A DNA stretch of 64,000 bases from Bog-473 sp963821755 (GTDB lineage: Bacteria > Actinomycetota > Acidimicrobiia > Acidimicrobiales > RAAP-2). Both the position numbers and the translations under genes were made by a program. The stretch covers positions 186,001 to 250,000 of the forward strand of contig CAWGEX010000005.1 of the NCBI GenBank assembly GCA_963821755.1. The letters run 5' to 3'. Below, in pieces: positions 44,189 to 53,344 of the stretch. Numbering within the stretch: the first letter of the stretch is position 1; every line of letters starts with the position of its first letter. The notes beneath the pieces were generated by a model that was given only the letters and a program-made list of their open reading frames with translations, ran no database searches and was not told the DNA's origin.

Positions 44189-45378
44189 CCGATACCACCC
44201 TGGTGTATGACCCCTCGTCCTATCAACTGCACGAGGACCCCTTCCCGCATTACCGGCGGATGCAGGACGAAGCACCGCTCTATCACAACCCGGACCTGGG
44301 CTTTTGGGCCCTCACTCGATTCGACGACGTCCTGGCCGGGTTGGGGGACTGGGCCACCTTCAGCTCTGCTCAGGGCACGGTCATCGAACAGATCCAAAGT
44401 GGCTCGCCGCCTCCCGACATGATGATCTTCCACGATCCACCTCGCCACGAGCAGCTACGCAGACTGGTGGGAAGAGCCTTCACCCCGAGGCGCGTGGCCG
44501 AGCTCGACGCAAAGATCCGATCGATGTGTGTTGGCTGGCTCGACCCGTTGGTGGAGTCGGGCGGCGGCGAGGTTGTGGCCGACCTGGCGGGCAAACTCCC
44601 GATGGCCGTCATCGCCGCGCTCCTGGGCGCTCCGGCCGAGGACAATCACCGTCTCAAGGCTCTCTCCGATCGACTCCTGCATCGTGAGGATGGCTCGATG
44701 GCCATGCCCGACGACGGCAGAGCGGCCGGCGCCGAGCTCTATGTGTACTTCAGCGAGCTGATTGCCTCTCGGCGCAAGCTCCCGGCCGATGACCTGACCA
44801 CTGCCCTCACCCAGGCGGAGATCGTCGGGAGCGATGGTGAATCCGAGCGGCTGACGGACGACGAGATTGTGGCCTTCTGCCTACTCCTCGGCGTGGCCGG
44901 CAATGAGACCACGGCCAAGATGATCGCCACCGGTACGGTTGTCCTGGCGCAGTTCCCCGATGAGCGCTCCCGCCTGGTTGAGAATCCGGCCCTCTGGCCC
45001 AACGCCGTCGAAGAACTCTTGCGGTTCGACCCACCGTCGCACTACCAGGGTCGAGTGACCACCCATCCGATCTCCCGCCACGGCGAGGAGATCCCGGAGG
45101 GGGCGATCGTCCTCCTCATCAACGGGGCGGCCAATCGCGACCACCGGGCGTTCGACGAGCCGGATCGCTTCATCGCCGACCGCCCCATCGAGCGACACCT
45201 GGCCTTCGGCCACAGCATCCATTTCTGCCTCGGAGCCCCGTTGGCCCGGCTGGAAACCCGCATCGCCCTCGAGGAATTGGTACGGCGGTTCCCGCTCTAC
45301 GACGTCGACCTGGAGGGGCTGGAGCGATTCCACTCGACGAACATCCGCGGGCTCTCGAAAGTCCCGTTCTCCCGGTGA
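44185..45378 (+). CDS. cytochrome P450
   Basis: 397 residues, bacterial class I type. The I-helix oxygen-activation motif is GVAGNETTA (near 237), the ExxR region is EELLRFDPP, and the heme-binding loop is FGHSIHFCLGAPLARLE with the axial Cys. It would hydroxylate a hydrophobic substrate using electrons from a ferredoxin. No ferredoxin or reductase gene is adjacent. The nearest ferredoxin is the CX2HX2C protein at 33254-33526. Transcription probably starts near the inverted repeat at 44068, making it a member of the island regulon. Confidence 0.93.
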   Translation: MTDTTLVYDPSSYQLHEDPFPHYRRMQDEAPLYHNPDLGFWALTRFDDVLAGLGDWATFSSAQGTVIEQIQSGSPPPDMMIFHDPPRHEQLRRLVGRAFTPRRVAELDAKIRSMCVGWLDPLVESGGGEVVADLAGKLPMAVIAALLGAPAEDNHRLKALSDRLLHREDGSMAMPDDGRAAGAELYVYFSELIASRRKLPADDLTTALTQAEIVGSDGESERLTDDEIVAFCLLLGVAGNETTAKMIATGTVVLAQFPDERSRLVENPALWPNAVEELLRFDPPSHYQGRVTTHPISRHGEEIPEGAIVLLINGAANRDHRAFDEPDRFIADRPIERHLAFGHSIHFCLGAPLARLETRIALEELVRRFPLYDVDLEGLERFHSTNIRGLSKVPFSR

Positions 45379-45441
45379 CCGACGCCGCACTGCAGCCTCG
45401 AGGTCGCGGGCTTCTGCTCTTAGCTCACTGAAGAAGGCCGG

Positions 45442-46911
45442 TCATGCCGGTTCGGCCACGCTCTTGGTCTCGAGGTATTCCTCGAAGCCGGCTATTCCCG
45501 ACTCCCGCCCCAGCCCGCTCTGCTTGTAGCCGCCGAACGGCACGTCGGCGGCGTACCACTGTGCCCCGTTGATCCCGACCGTGCCCGTGCGAAGCCGGGC
45601 GGCAACCTGTCGAGCCCGATCGAGATCAGATCCGACCACCGCTCCCGACAGGCCGTAGATGGAGTCATTGGCCAGGGCGACGGCGTGGTCGTCCCCGTCG
45701 TGGGGGAGCACGCACAGTACCGGCCCGAAGATCTCCTCTCGGACCGGGGTGGCATCGGGGCTCAGCCCCGAGATGAGCGTGGGCTCGACGTAGTACCCGG
45801 TTGGCAGATGCGAAGGGATGCCGCCGCCGGTCACGACCGTTCCCCCCTGGTCGACGGCGGCGGTGATGTAGCCGAGGACCCGCTGACGCTGCTTCTCGCT
45901 GATCAGGGGACCCATCAGATTGGAGGCGTCAGTGGGGTCTCCGTACGCCATCGCGGCGAGCGCGGTCGCCACCGCTTCGACGCCTTCGTCATAGCGGGCC
46001 CGGGGCAGGAGCAGCCTGCTGGTGATGGCACACCCTTGCCCGGCGTGCGTCGTCACCTGGAAGGCGGCGAGGACCGACGCGAGAGCGAAATCGGCATCGT
46101 CGAGAACGACCAGTGCCGACTTGCCCCCGAGTTCCAAGAACAGCCGTTTCAAGGTGGGCGCCGCGGCGGCCATGATCGTTCGACCGGTCGCCGTTGAGCC
46201 GGTAAACGACACGAGGTCGACCCTCGGGTCCTCCACCAGCTGCTGGCCCATCTGGTTCCGAGAAGATGTGATGACGTTGAGTACGCCGGGAGGTATGTCG
46301 GTCTCCTCGGCGGCGATTCGACCGAGCAGGCTGGCGGTCCAGGGTGTGTCGGGCGCAGCTTTGAGGACGACGGTGCAGCCGGCCGCCAGTGCCGGACCCA
46401 CCTTGGCCAGTTGAATCTGCATCGGAAAGTTCCACGGCACGATGGCCGCCACCACGCCGGCAGGTTCGCGGAGGACGAACCGGTCGGTCTGCGCCCCGAA
46501 GACCGTGCTGTCGCCGAGTTCCTGGCGCCAGGCATACCGCTCCGCCAGATCAGCGATCCACGAGAGCGAGTTGACCGGCGTGTCGAGTTGTGGACCATAG
46601 GTCAGGGCAAGTGGAGCGCCGACCTCGGCCACAATCGTCTGCCGCAGCTCGTCGACATGTTTGGTCAGTTGCTCCTGCAGCTGACGCAGGCAGCGGATCC
46701 GGAATGAGTGGTCCGTCGACCACGATGTCTCGTCGAAGGCTTGGCGCGCCGCTGTGACTGCGGCGTCAACGTCGGGACCATCTGCGTCTGCGGCCGTGCC
46801 GATCACTGCTTCGGTGGCGGGATTGGTGTTCTCGTAGGTGGCACCCCCGGTCGCTTCGATGAGCTTTCCGCCGATGAGCAGCCGCTCCTCATGCCACAAA
46901 GCGTTCTCCAT
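45442..46911 (-). CDS. aldehyde dehydrogenase
   Basis: 489 residues, NAD(P)-dependent oxidation of an aldehyde to an acid. Motifs: PWNFPMQIQLAKVGPALAAG for cofactor binding, FTGSTATGRTI, the general base Glu in LELGGKSA, the catalytic Cys in HAGQGCAITSRLL (near 297), and EEIFGPVLCVL. It lies 30 bases downstream of an amidohydrolase on the same strand, forming a two-gene operon on the left arm of the divergent promoter with the TetR gene. It likely oxidises an aldehyde produced in the island's pathway. Confidence 0.93.
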   Translation of the reverse strand: MENALWHEERLLIGGKLIEATGGATYENTNPATEAVIGTAADADGPDVDAAVTAARQAFDETSWSTDHSFRIRCLRQLQEQLTKHVDELRQTIVAEVGAPLALTYGPQLDTPVNSLSWIADLAERYAWRQELGDSTVFGAQTDRFVLREPAGVVAAIVPWNFPMQIQLAKVGPALAAGCTVVLKAAPDTPWTASLLGRIAAEETDIPPGVLNVITSSRNQMGQQLVEDPRVDLVSFTGSTATGRTIMAAAAPTLKRLFLELGGKSALVVLDDADFALASVLAAFQVTTHAGQGCAITSRLLLPRARYDEGVEAVATALAAMAYGDPTDASNLMGPLISEKQRQRVLGYITAAVDQGGTVVTGGGIPSHLPTGYYVEPTLISGLSPDATPVREEIFGPVLCVLPHDGDDHAVALANDSIYGLSGAVVGSDLDRARQVAARLRTGTVGINGAQWYAADVPFGGYKQSGLGRESGIAGFEEYLETKSVAEPA

Positions 46912-46941
46912 TACACCTCCTCCCGGTGGAAGCGACTGAGG

Positions 46942-48003
46942 CTACAGGCCGTAGAGCCGGGAGGCATTGCCGGCGACCATGAGGTCCCGCTCCGTCTCTG
47001 GAATGCCTGCAAAATCCTTCTCGACGATGCTCTGCGAATTCGGCCACGTGGTGGCCGGATGCGGAAAGTCCGTGGACCACATGATGCGGTCGACACCGAG
47101 TTCCCGCCGATGTTCAAGACCGCGCTGGTCGCTGACGAAGGTCAAATACATCTGCCGGTGGAAGTAGCTACTCGGTTTGTCATCGAGCGCAGGGAAGTCA
47201 TACGGCCCGCTGGCCATCTTGTCGAGCTGGTCGAGGTAGAACGGGACCCATCCGAGGCTGGGCTCGACCAGCACCACCTTCAGCTCGGGAAACCTGGCCA
47301 GCACACCGGGGAGAATCCAGAACCCGATGGTTTCCGCCAAACGAAACACCGGCTGTGACGTGAAGATGCCCTTTTGTGGGGTCGGATCGCGGCGAAACAG
47401 ATCCCACAGTGACTCGACCAGCCCGAGGTGCTGGCTGATCGACATTCCGGTCTCCTGTATCGCCGCCCAGACCGGGTCGTAACGCGCGTCATGATATTCG
47501 GGGAGACCGACCTCGGCTGGAAAGGTTGGAATGTGGATCGCTCGCGCCCCTTCGGCGGCGAGCGCGAGCACCTGCTTCACGGCGAACTCGGGCTCGATGA
47601 GTGGAACCTGATAGGCGGGCACGAACCGGCTGGCCTCAACCGAGGCAAAGTCCGACATGACACGATTGAAGGCCTCGGAGGCTTCCTTCCAGCCCTCGCT
47701 CATGAAGGGATAGTTGCGGAAGGCGCTGACCTCGCTGTAGAGGACTTCTGCATCAACGCCATCGCGATCCATGGCCTTCAGACGGGCATGCGGATCGTGG
47801 TAACCGGGGTCTGAGAACGCCTCGTGGTTGAATTCCCCGGCCAGTACCGACGGGTCCATTCCACCCATTTCCTCAAGGTGCTTGGCCCGTTCCGCCGCCA
47901 CGGCACCATCCCAAAAAGAATGGTACCTGGACGGCATGTGCGCCTTGATCTGCTCGGGAAGGATCTTCACGTGCGAGTCCACCGAGATCAATCGAGTCGT
48001 CAT
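46942..48003 (-). CDS. amidohydrolase (PF04909), second in the island
   Basis: 353 residues from the ATG at 48003, which follows GAGG. An in-frame ATG 33 bases upstream is less likely. The start ISVDSHVKILPEQ has D-S-H at the metal site, HIPTFPAEVG and SISQHLGLVESLW cover the barrel strands with a His, and MWSTDFPHPATTWP gives the C-terminal Asp. It is related to the island's first amidohydrolase (37585) but clearly diverged, so the two may act at different steps. It shares a divergent promoter containing the 16-bp operator with the TetR gene. Confidence 0.84.
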   Translation of the reverse strand: MTTRLISVDSHVKILPEQIKAHMPSRYHSFWDGAVAAERAKHLEEMGGMDPSVLAGEFNHEAFSDPGYHDPHARLKAMDRDGVDAEVLYSEVSAFRNYPFMSEGWKEASEAFNRVMSDFASVEASRFVPAYQVPLIEPEFAVKQVLALAAEGARAIHIPTFPAEVGLPEYHDARYDPVWAAIQETGMSISQHLGLVESLWDLFRRDPTPQKGIFTSQPVFRLAETIGFWILPGVLARFPELKVVLVEPSLGWVPFYLDQLDKMASGPYDFPALDDKPSSYFHRQMYLTFVSDQRGLEHRRELGVDRIMWSTDFPHPATTWPNSQSIVEKDFAGIPETERDLMVAGNASRLYGL

Positions 48004-48070
48004 TGTTGCCTCCTCGAGCATCCAGCGGCGCCCCACCAGCGAGAGTCCGGAGTGGCTCTGATCCAGATGC

Positions 48071-48113
48071 CATAGTAACTACAATGGAAAAGGTACCATA
48101 GGTGCATAGCACC
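48071..48113. promoter_or_regulatory. 16-bp island operator, site 3, plus a second palindrome
   Basis: CATAGTAACTACAATG (48071-48086) is the island motif with one mismatch in the right arm. GGTGC-ATA-GCACC (48101-48113) is a separate perfect repeat. Both lie in the divergent gap between the amidohydrolase and the TetR gene, where TetR autoregulation is expected. Confidence 0.55.
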
Positions 48114-48139
48114 GACAAGGGCCGCCGTAGAGTTGCGGC

Positions 48140-48823
48140 GTGAGGAGACCCGAGATCCCTACCGCGGCGAAGCGCGAGGTGGCTGAACGAACCCCATCGA
48201 CCAATGGCGATCTCGCCGCGAGGGAGCGCGTCATCGACGCCACCGTCAGCTGCATTCTCGAGTTGGGCTTTTATCGAGCCAGCACCAATGAGATCGCCCG
48301 CCGGGCCGGAGTGACGTGGGGCGTCATCCAGCACTACTTCGGGACCAGAGAAGCCTTGATGCTGGCGGTGCTCCAGAGCGTGGCCGGCCAATTCGTCGAA
48401 TCAGTCGATGACAAGCACATCGATGGAGAGACCGCCGTCGAACGCATGGAGCAGCTCATCGACATCTTCCTGGGCCACTATGCCCAGCCGGCGTACATTG
48501 CCCATCTTCAGATCTTGCTCAACATGGACCGTGATCCCCGCACGAGTGCCCAAGTCCGCAAGATCATGCTCGAGGTGGCGGAGCGCTCGAATGTCCACGT
48601 TCGTCGGTTGTTGAGTGAAGCACTCGGAGGGGCGGCGAAGATTCCGGATCTGTCGACGACGGTGTTCATGGTCCTTCGTGGCTTCGGACTCAATCAGCAG
48701 CTGCTCGAAACGATGTCGTACGACGCACTGGTGCCGAAACAGGATCGGGTGAAACGCCAGCGCCGTCTTCTGGCTCAGCTCCTTGCTCCCTACATCGAGT
48801 CCTCGTCAGCCGGAGTGTCTTGA
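48140..48823 (+). CDS. TetR-family regulator, probable controller of the island
   Basis: 227 residues from a GTG. A 25-residue basic/polar head precedes the helix-turn-helix (DATVSCILELGFYRASTN, then RRAGVTWGVIQHYFGTREAL as the recognition helix). The C-terminal ligand domain is helical. The promoter contains a copy of the 16-bp repeat also found before the CoA-transferase and P450 genes, which makes this the best candidate for the protein that binds it. It is followed 22 bases later by the SDR gene, so the two are co-transcribed. The inducer is likely a CoA ester or substrate of the pathway, which is inference. Confidence 0.9.
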   Translation: MRRPEIPTAAKREVAERTPSTNGDLAARERVIDATVSCILELGFYRASTNEIARRAGVTWGVIQHYFGTREALMLAVLQSVAGQFVESVDDKHIDGETAVERMEQLIDIFLGHYAQPAYIAHLQILLNMDRDPRTSAQVRKIMLEVAERSNVHVRRLLSEALGGAAKIPDLSTTVFMVLRGFGLNQQLLETMSYDALVPKQDRVKRQRRLLAQLLAPYIESSSAGVS

Positions 48824-48845
48824 TCAATGCCATCGATGGAGAGCG

Positions 48846-49658
48846 ATGGACCTGGGTCTGGCTGACGCCACAGCCGTCGTCGCCGGTGGATCCAAAGGGA
48901 TGGGACGGGCCGTCGCGCAGAGTCTGGCCGGTGAGGGTGCCCGGATTGCGGTGCTGGCTCGGACGCAAGGCGCGCTCGATGAGACGGTGGACTCATTGAG
49001 GAGCCTCGGCGCCCCGGATGCGGTGGGCCTGGCCACCGACCTCACGTCGTGGGAGTCGGTGGAGCGTGCTCTGGAAACGCTGGGCGAGCGATGGGAATCG
49101 CTCAACATCCTCGTCAATGCCGCCGGGCCGGTCGACGTCGGTATCGGGTTGTTCGAAGACGTCGATGACGACGAGTGGCAGGCGACCTTCGATATCGGCA
49201 CCGTGAGCGCGGCACGGTGTGTACGAGCCGCACTGCCACTCCTGCGCTCGGCATCATGGGCTCGCATCGTGAACATCTCGGCCCATTCGACCAAACGCCA
49301 GTCAGCGAGCATCGTGGCGTACACGGCGGCCAAGGCCGCCCTCACCAGCCTGAGCAAGAATCTCTCTGGCTCTCTGGCTGCAGACGGGATCTTGGTGAAC
49401 ACGGTCTCGCCCGGCTCATTCCTGTCCGAGGGTCTGAAGGACTACTTACGTGGTCTCCCCCCGGAGCGCCACGCTGACCCTGAGAGCCTGGTCGACGCCA
49501 TGCGGGTGATCCGGGAGGATTTCGGGCATCCGGCTCTCCTCGGTCGGGCCGCTGATCCGAGCGAGATCGGGCCTCTCGTTGCGTTTCTGTGTTCCCAGGC
49601 CAACACATACGTGACGGGCGCGAATCTCAATATCGATGGTGGTTCCGACTTTACGTGA
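48846..49658 (+). CDS. short-chain dehydrogenase/reductase
   Basis: 270 residues from the ATG at 48846 (GAGAGCG before it). The cofactor motif is VAGGSKGMGRAVA, a variant of TGxxxGxG, followed by NAAGPV (NNAG-like), the catalytic Ser in NISAHS and the Tyr-x3-Lys in VAYTAAKAAL. The C-terminus ends in NIDGGSDFT, typical of classical SDRs. Substrates of such enzymes are secondary alcohols or ketones, including beta-hydroxyacyl-CoA. Co-transcription with the TetR gene places it in the island. Confidence 0.92.
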   Translation: MDLGLADATAVVAGGSKGMGRAVAQSLAGEGARIAVLARTQGALDETVDSLRSLGAPDAVGLATDLTSWESVERALETLGERWESLNILVNAAGPVDVGIGLFEDVDDDEWQATFDIGTVSAARCVRAALPLLRSASWARIVNISAHSTKRQSASIVAYTAAKAALTSLSKNLSGSLAADGILVNTVSPGSFLSEGLKDYLRGLPPERHADPESLVDAMRVIREDFGHPALLGRAADPSEIGPLVAFLCSQANTYVTGANLNIDGGSDFT

Positions 49659-49812
49659 GTCCTGGTGCGTGGCGAGAGCACCGAGATCCCTGGCCATCTT
49701 TTACCTGCGTGATCCCGATCGCCCAGCCGGGGCCGGTTGGGGAACTACCGTGCCAGAACCGTCGACGTCGCTCGTGACGCAGAGCACTTTGTGCAGGTGT
49801 GAGTAAGCAGGT

Positions 49813-51931
49813 GTGAGTAAGGAGACCGTGGAGAACCGAGCCCAACGAGCACGCCGGATCCGCCGGCAACGCCTTAAGGCTGCTACCGGCGCCGTCCTGG
49901 TCGTTGCTCTGATCACCACGATCGTGGTGGTCGCGTGGCCGGGGGGGTCGAAGTCACCGTCGCCCGTCCGGTCGGTTTCGACGAACAACACCTCACGGCC
50001 GGTGCACCGAGTCGGCCCCGGCTCCATCGAAGCCGGCGTCGAGTCGTGGCAATTTCCGGTGCCCGTTTCGCGTGAGACGGTGGTGGCGGGCAGCAACGGC
50101 CTGACCGTCCTCGGAGGTATCAACCCTGCTGGGGACTCGCTCGACTCGGTGTCCACCATCAACGTGCAGACCGGCACCATTTCCACCGTGGGCTCGCTCG
50201 CCGCGGCCGTCCACGACGCGGCTGGCACGGTCATTGGACACTCCACCTACGTCTTCGGTGGCGGGTCGCCTGACACGGTGGCGACCATTCAGTCGTACCC
50301 CTCCGGTCCCGGCGGGCAGGGAGGTGCCGGAGTGGTGGTCAGCCACCTTCCTCAACCGCGTTCGGACCTGTCCGTCGCCACGGTCACCCAGCCGGCCAAC
50401 GGACGCTCTTCAACCACTTCTTATGTGGTCGGCGGGTATGACGGCGCCACCTACCTGCCGGGCGTTCTCGCCACCAACGACGGCACCCACTTCACCAGCG
50501 TGGCCAACCTGCCTGTCCCAGTTCGCTACCCGGCGGTCGTCTCGGACGCCGGCAAGATCTACGCGTTCGGGGGCGAGATCCGATCGCCCGGCACGACCGT
50601 CGTGGCCACCAACGACATCCAGATGATCGATCCAGCCACCCACAAGGCCGAGGTCGTGGGGCATCTGCCCGGGCCCCTCTATGGGGCTTCAGCCTTCCTG
50701 CTGGCGGGGACGCTGTATGTGGCGGGGGGTCAGGTCCCCGGGGGAGCGACTCTCACCCAGATCGACGCGTACGTGCCCTCCACCGGCAAGGTTCTCAACG
50801 CCGGCCTCCTGCCCCAAGCCGATGCCTTTGCGGGATCCACCACCGTGTCGTCGGCCCACGGTCCCATCGGATACATGGTCGGAGGCGAGGTCGCCGCTCA
50901 GTCCGGCGCTGACCAGGCGGGAGTCGCCTCGGGATCACTCCAGTCGGTGATCTCGCTCCGGTTGAGTCCCTACGGCGGGCTGGCCGGAACGTCGGGCGCG
51001 GGGTCCCCCTACGCGGGCACCCTGCTTATCGCCGACCGGGGGAATAACCAGCTGATCGCTCTCGACGCCAACCGCGACACCACATGGCGTTACCCGTCGG
51101 CGACCATGCCGGCACCGGCGGGCGGCTTCTACTTCCCCGATGACGCGTTCTTCATCAGGCATGGCACCGGCATCATCTCGAATCAGGAGGACAATCACAC
51201 CATTGTCGAGATCGGTTATCCATCGGGCAAGATTCTCTTCCAGTTCGGTCACCCCGGCCAGCCGGGTTCTTCAGCCGGGTATCTTGACCAGCCCGACGAT
51301 GCCTATCTTTTGAAGTCGGGCGCCATCACCGTGGCCGACGCTTCGAACAACCGGATCCTCTTCATCTCCCCGCAGGGTCAAGTGACCGGGCAGATTGGCA
51401 ACGGTGTCGACACGCACGCCCCGCCCGTTTCCATCGCCTATCCCAATGGCGACACGCCCTTGTCGAATGGGAACGTCCTGATCTCGGAGATCGACGGTTC
51501 GTGGGTCACCGAATACACGCCCGGTGGAAAGCTGGTGTGGACGATCCACATACCGACGGTCAATTATCCGTCCGATCCCCAACAACTCGGTGCCAACCTC
51601 TACCTGATGACCGACTACGACCCGCCGGCTGAAGGTCGCATCCTCGAGTTCACCCGGCAAGGTCAGGTCACGTGGCTCTACGACGCGATGTCCGGAGATG
51701 CCGCGCTCGAAGAAGCCCTCGCTTGCCGAGAGGCTGCCCAATGGTCTCATCATGGTCAACGACGACTATCGGGACCGGATGGTGGTCATCGACCCGACCA
51801 CCAACTCCATCGTCTGGCAGTACGGCCTGACCGATGTACCCGGCACCACGCCGGGGCTCTTGTCGATCCCTGATGGTTTCGACAACCTCCTGCAGAACAA
51901 GACCACACCGACCCACCCGGACACCGGCTGA
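49813..51931 (+). CDS. membrane-anchored beta-propeller (Kelch/NHL-like) protein, one frameshift near the end
   Basis: About 705 residues. The cytoplasmic head is Arg/Lys-rich (RAQRARRIRRQRLK), with one membrane helix (about 22-41) and a long extracytoplasmic region. The first part has Kelch-type repeats (YVFGGGSPD, YVVGGYDGATYLPG, YAFGGEI, YVAGGQVPGG, YMVGGEV). The second has NHL/PQQ-type repeats (LLIADRGNNQLIALDANRDTTWRYP, ITVADASNNRILFISPQGQV). The last repeats are recovered by skipping one base near 51710 (+1), ending HPDTG. A GTG at 49828, closer to AAGGAG, is an alternative start. Propellers of this kind bind ligands or proteins at the cell surface. The role is unknown. Confidence 0.75.
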
Positions 51932-51953
51932 TTCAGCGCAGCTCGGGCCCCGA

Positions 51954-52484
51954 TCACCTTCGAAGGGGCATTCTCGCCAGCGTCGTGTATCGGGGGCCCT
52001 CCGACGAGAGGAGCGAGGCCACCAAGTCAAAGGACTTGACGTCAAAAGACGCGGCGAAGGGAACCCCAGCCAGGGCTGCGCGCGCCGCTCTGTCATACCG
52101 ATGCTGCTTCGAGCGGGCGACGGTCAGGTGCCCGGTGAATGGTGCGTCACCGTGGTTGGAGTCCGGGACAAGAGGCAGGGTCGCCCGACGTACCGCCTCA
52201 GCCCCTTCATCAAGACCAGCGACGGGAATCTGGAGCACCCGTTCGCCGCTGAACCACGCCGTTGCCGGGCCGACCTCGCACCGGAGCGGACCCGCCATGC
52301 TCCCCGCCGCATCTCCGAGGGCATCGACGAGAGCGGGCACGAGGTCTTCCTCCACCTCACCGAGGAATCGAAGCGTGATGTGCCACCGTCCGGGCCTGAC
52401 CAGCCTCAAACCTTGCACGGATCCCAGTTCCAACAAAGACAGACGCTTCAGCGTCGAATCGTCGGGCCACACTGCCACGAACAT
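51954..52484 (-). CDS. thpR: RNA 2',3'-cyclic phosphodiesterase (2'-5' RNA ligase family)
   Basis: 176 residues from the ATG at 52484. The two catalytic H-x-T-x motifs of the 2H phosphoesterase fold are HITLRF (near 36) and HLTVAR (near 118), at the usual spacing, and the opening MFVAVWPDD is typical. ThpR enzymes hydrolyse 2',3'-cyclic phosphates of RNA ends to 2'-phosphates. The gene is divergent from the HAD gene and convergent with the propeller gene. Confidence 0.9.
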   Translation of the reverse strand: MFVAVWPDDSTLKRLSLLELGSVQGLRLVRPGRWHITLRFLGEVEEDLVPALVDALGDAAGSMAGPLRCEVGPATAWFSGERVLQIPVAGLDEGAEAVRRATLPLVPDSNHGDAPFTGHLTVARSKQHRYDRAARAALAGVPFAASFDVKSFDLVASLLSSEGPRYTTLARMPLRR

Positions 52485-52588
52485 GCGCACGTCTGAGTCT
52501 GCCCTATGTGTTACCAAAGGCCGGGAAAGGTTACGAACCTCACTCCATCGCTGCCTTCGAAAGGTGCCCCGCGTGTCAAACTCACCCC

Positions 52589-53230
52589 ATGAATGAATCA
52601 CGGGTTGGGAGAGGAGAACTCAGAGCCATCCTGTTCGATCTCGGTGGGGTAGTTATCGACATCGACTTCAAGCGAGCATTCCAAGTCTGGGCTGCGCGAG
52701 CCTCCTGTAACGCAGCCGATCTTGAACAGCGATTCGCTTTCGACGAGGCATACGAACTTCACGAAACCGGCGATCTCGACTCCTCCGCCTACTTCAGTGC
52801 GCTGCGCAAGAGGCTCAACGCGTCGATATCAGAGGAGGATCTCGTCGCTGGCTGGAATGACATCTATCTTGGGACCATTCCCGGCATGGTGAAACTATTG
52901 GCGACGGCCAGCCAGCGCTTCCCGCTCTATGCGTTCACGAATTCGAACCCCACGCATCAGTCTGTCTGGTCCACTCGGTTTGCAGCCGAGTTGTCGGTCT
53001 TCACGACGATCTATGTCTCCTCCGAATTGGGAGTTCGAAAGCCTGATCCCCGATCGTTCTCGCTGGTGGCTGAGCGAATGGGTGTTCAGGCCTCGGAGGT
53101 GCTGTTCTTCGATGATTCCGCCGAGAATATCGTCGGTGCGATTTCGGCAGGAATGCGGGGAGTGCTGGTTGAGTCCCCTAGGGATGTCAGTGTGGCCCTT
53201 GGCCACTATGGCCTTGAAGTTGAAGCTTGA
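52589..53230 (+). CDS. HAD-superfamily hydrolase (subfamily IA)
   Basis: 213 residues. Motif I is FDLGGVVIDID (nucleophile Asp near 17, the second Asp position occupied by Gly as in YihX-like members), motif II is FTNSNPT, motif III the Lys in GVRKPDPRSF, and motif IV FFDDSAENI. The cap is the small helical type (AFDEAYELHETGDLD). YihX relatives dephosphorylate sugar phosphates such as glucose-1-phosphate. The substrate here is unknown. Its codon usage seems slightly less GC-rich than that of its neighbours, judged by eye. Confidence 0.88.
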   Translation: MNESRVGRGELRAILFDLGGVVIDIDFKRAFQVWAARASCNAADLEQRFAFDEAYELHETGDLDSSAYFSALRKRLNASISEEDLVAGWNDIYLGTIPGMVKLLATASQRFPLYAFTNSNPTHQSVWSTRFAAELSVFTTIYVSSELGVRKPDPRSFSLVAERMGVQASEVLFFDDSAENIVGAISAGMRGVLVESPRDVSVALGHYGLEVEA

Positions 53231-53344
53231 TACGACCTCTAGGTGAATTGCAGCCCAGAACGTGCTTCCAGCATGCCGAGCCCTCGCCCCATACCAACAG
53301 AATGCCCACAGCCCGGGACGGGACAGCAAGCGCCAGCCGAAGCT

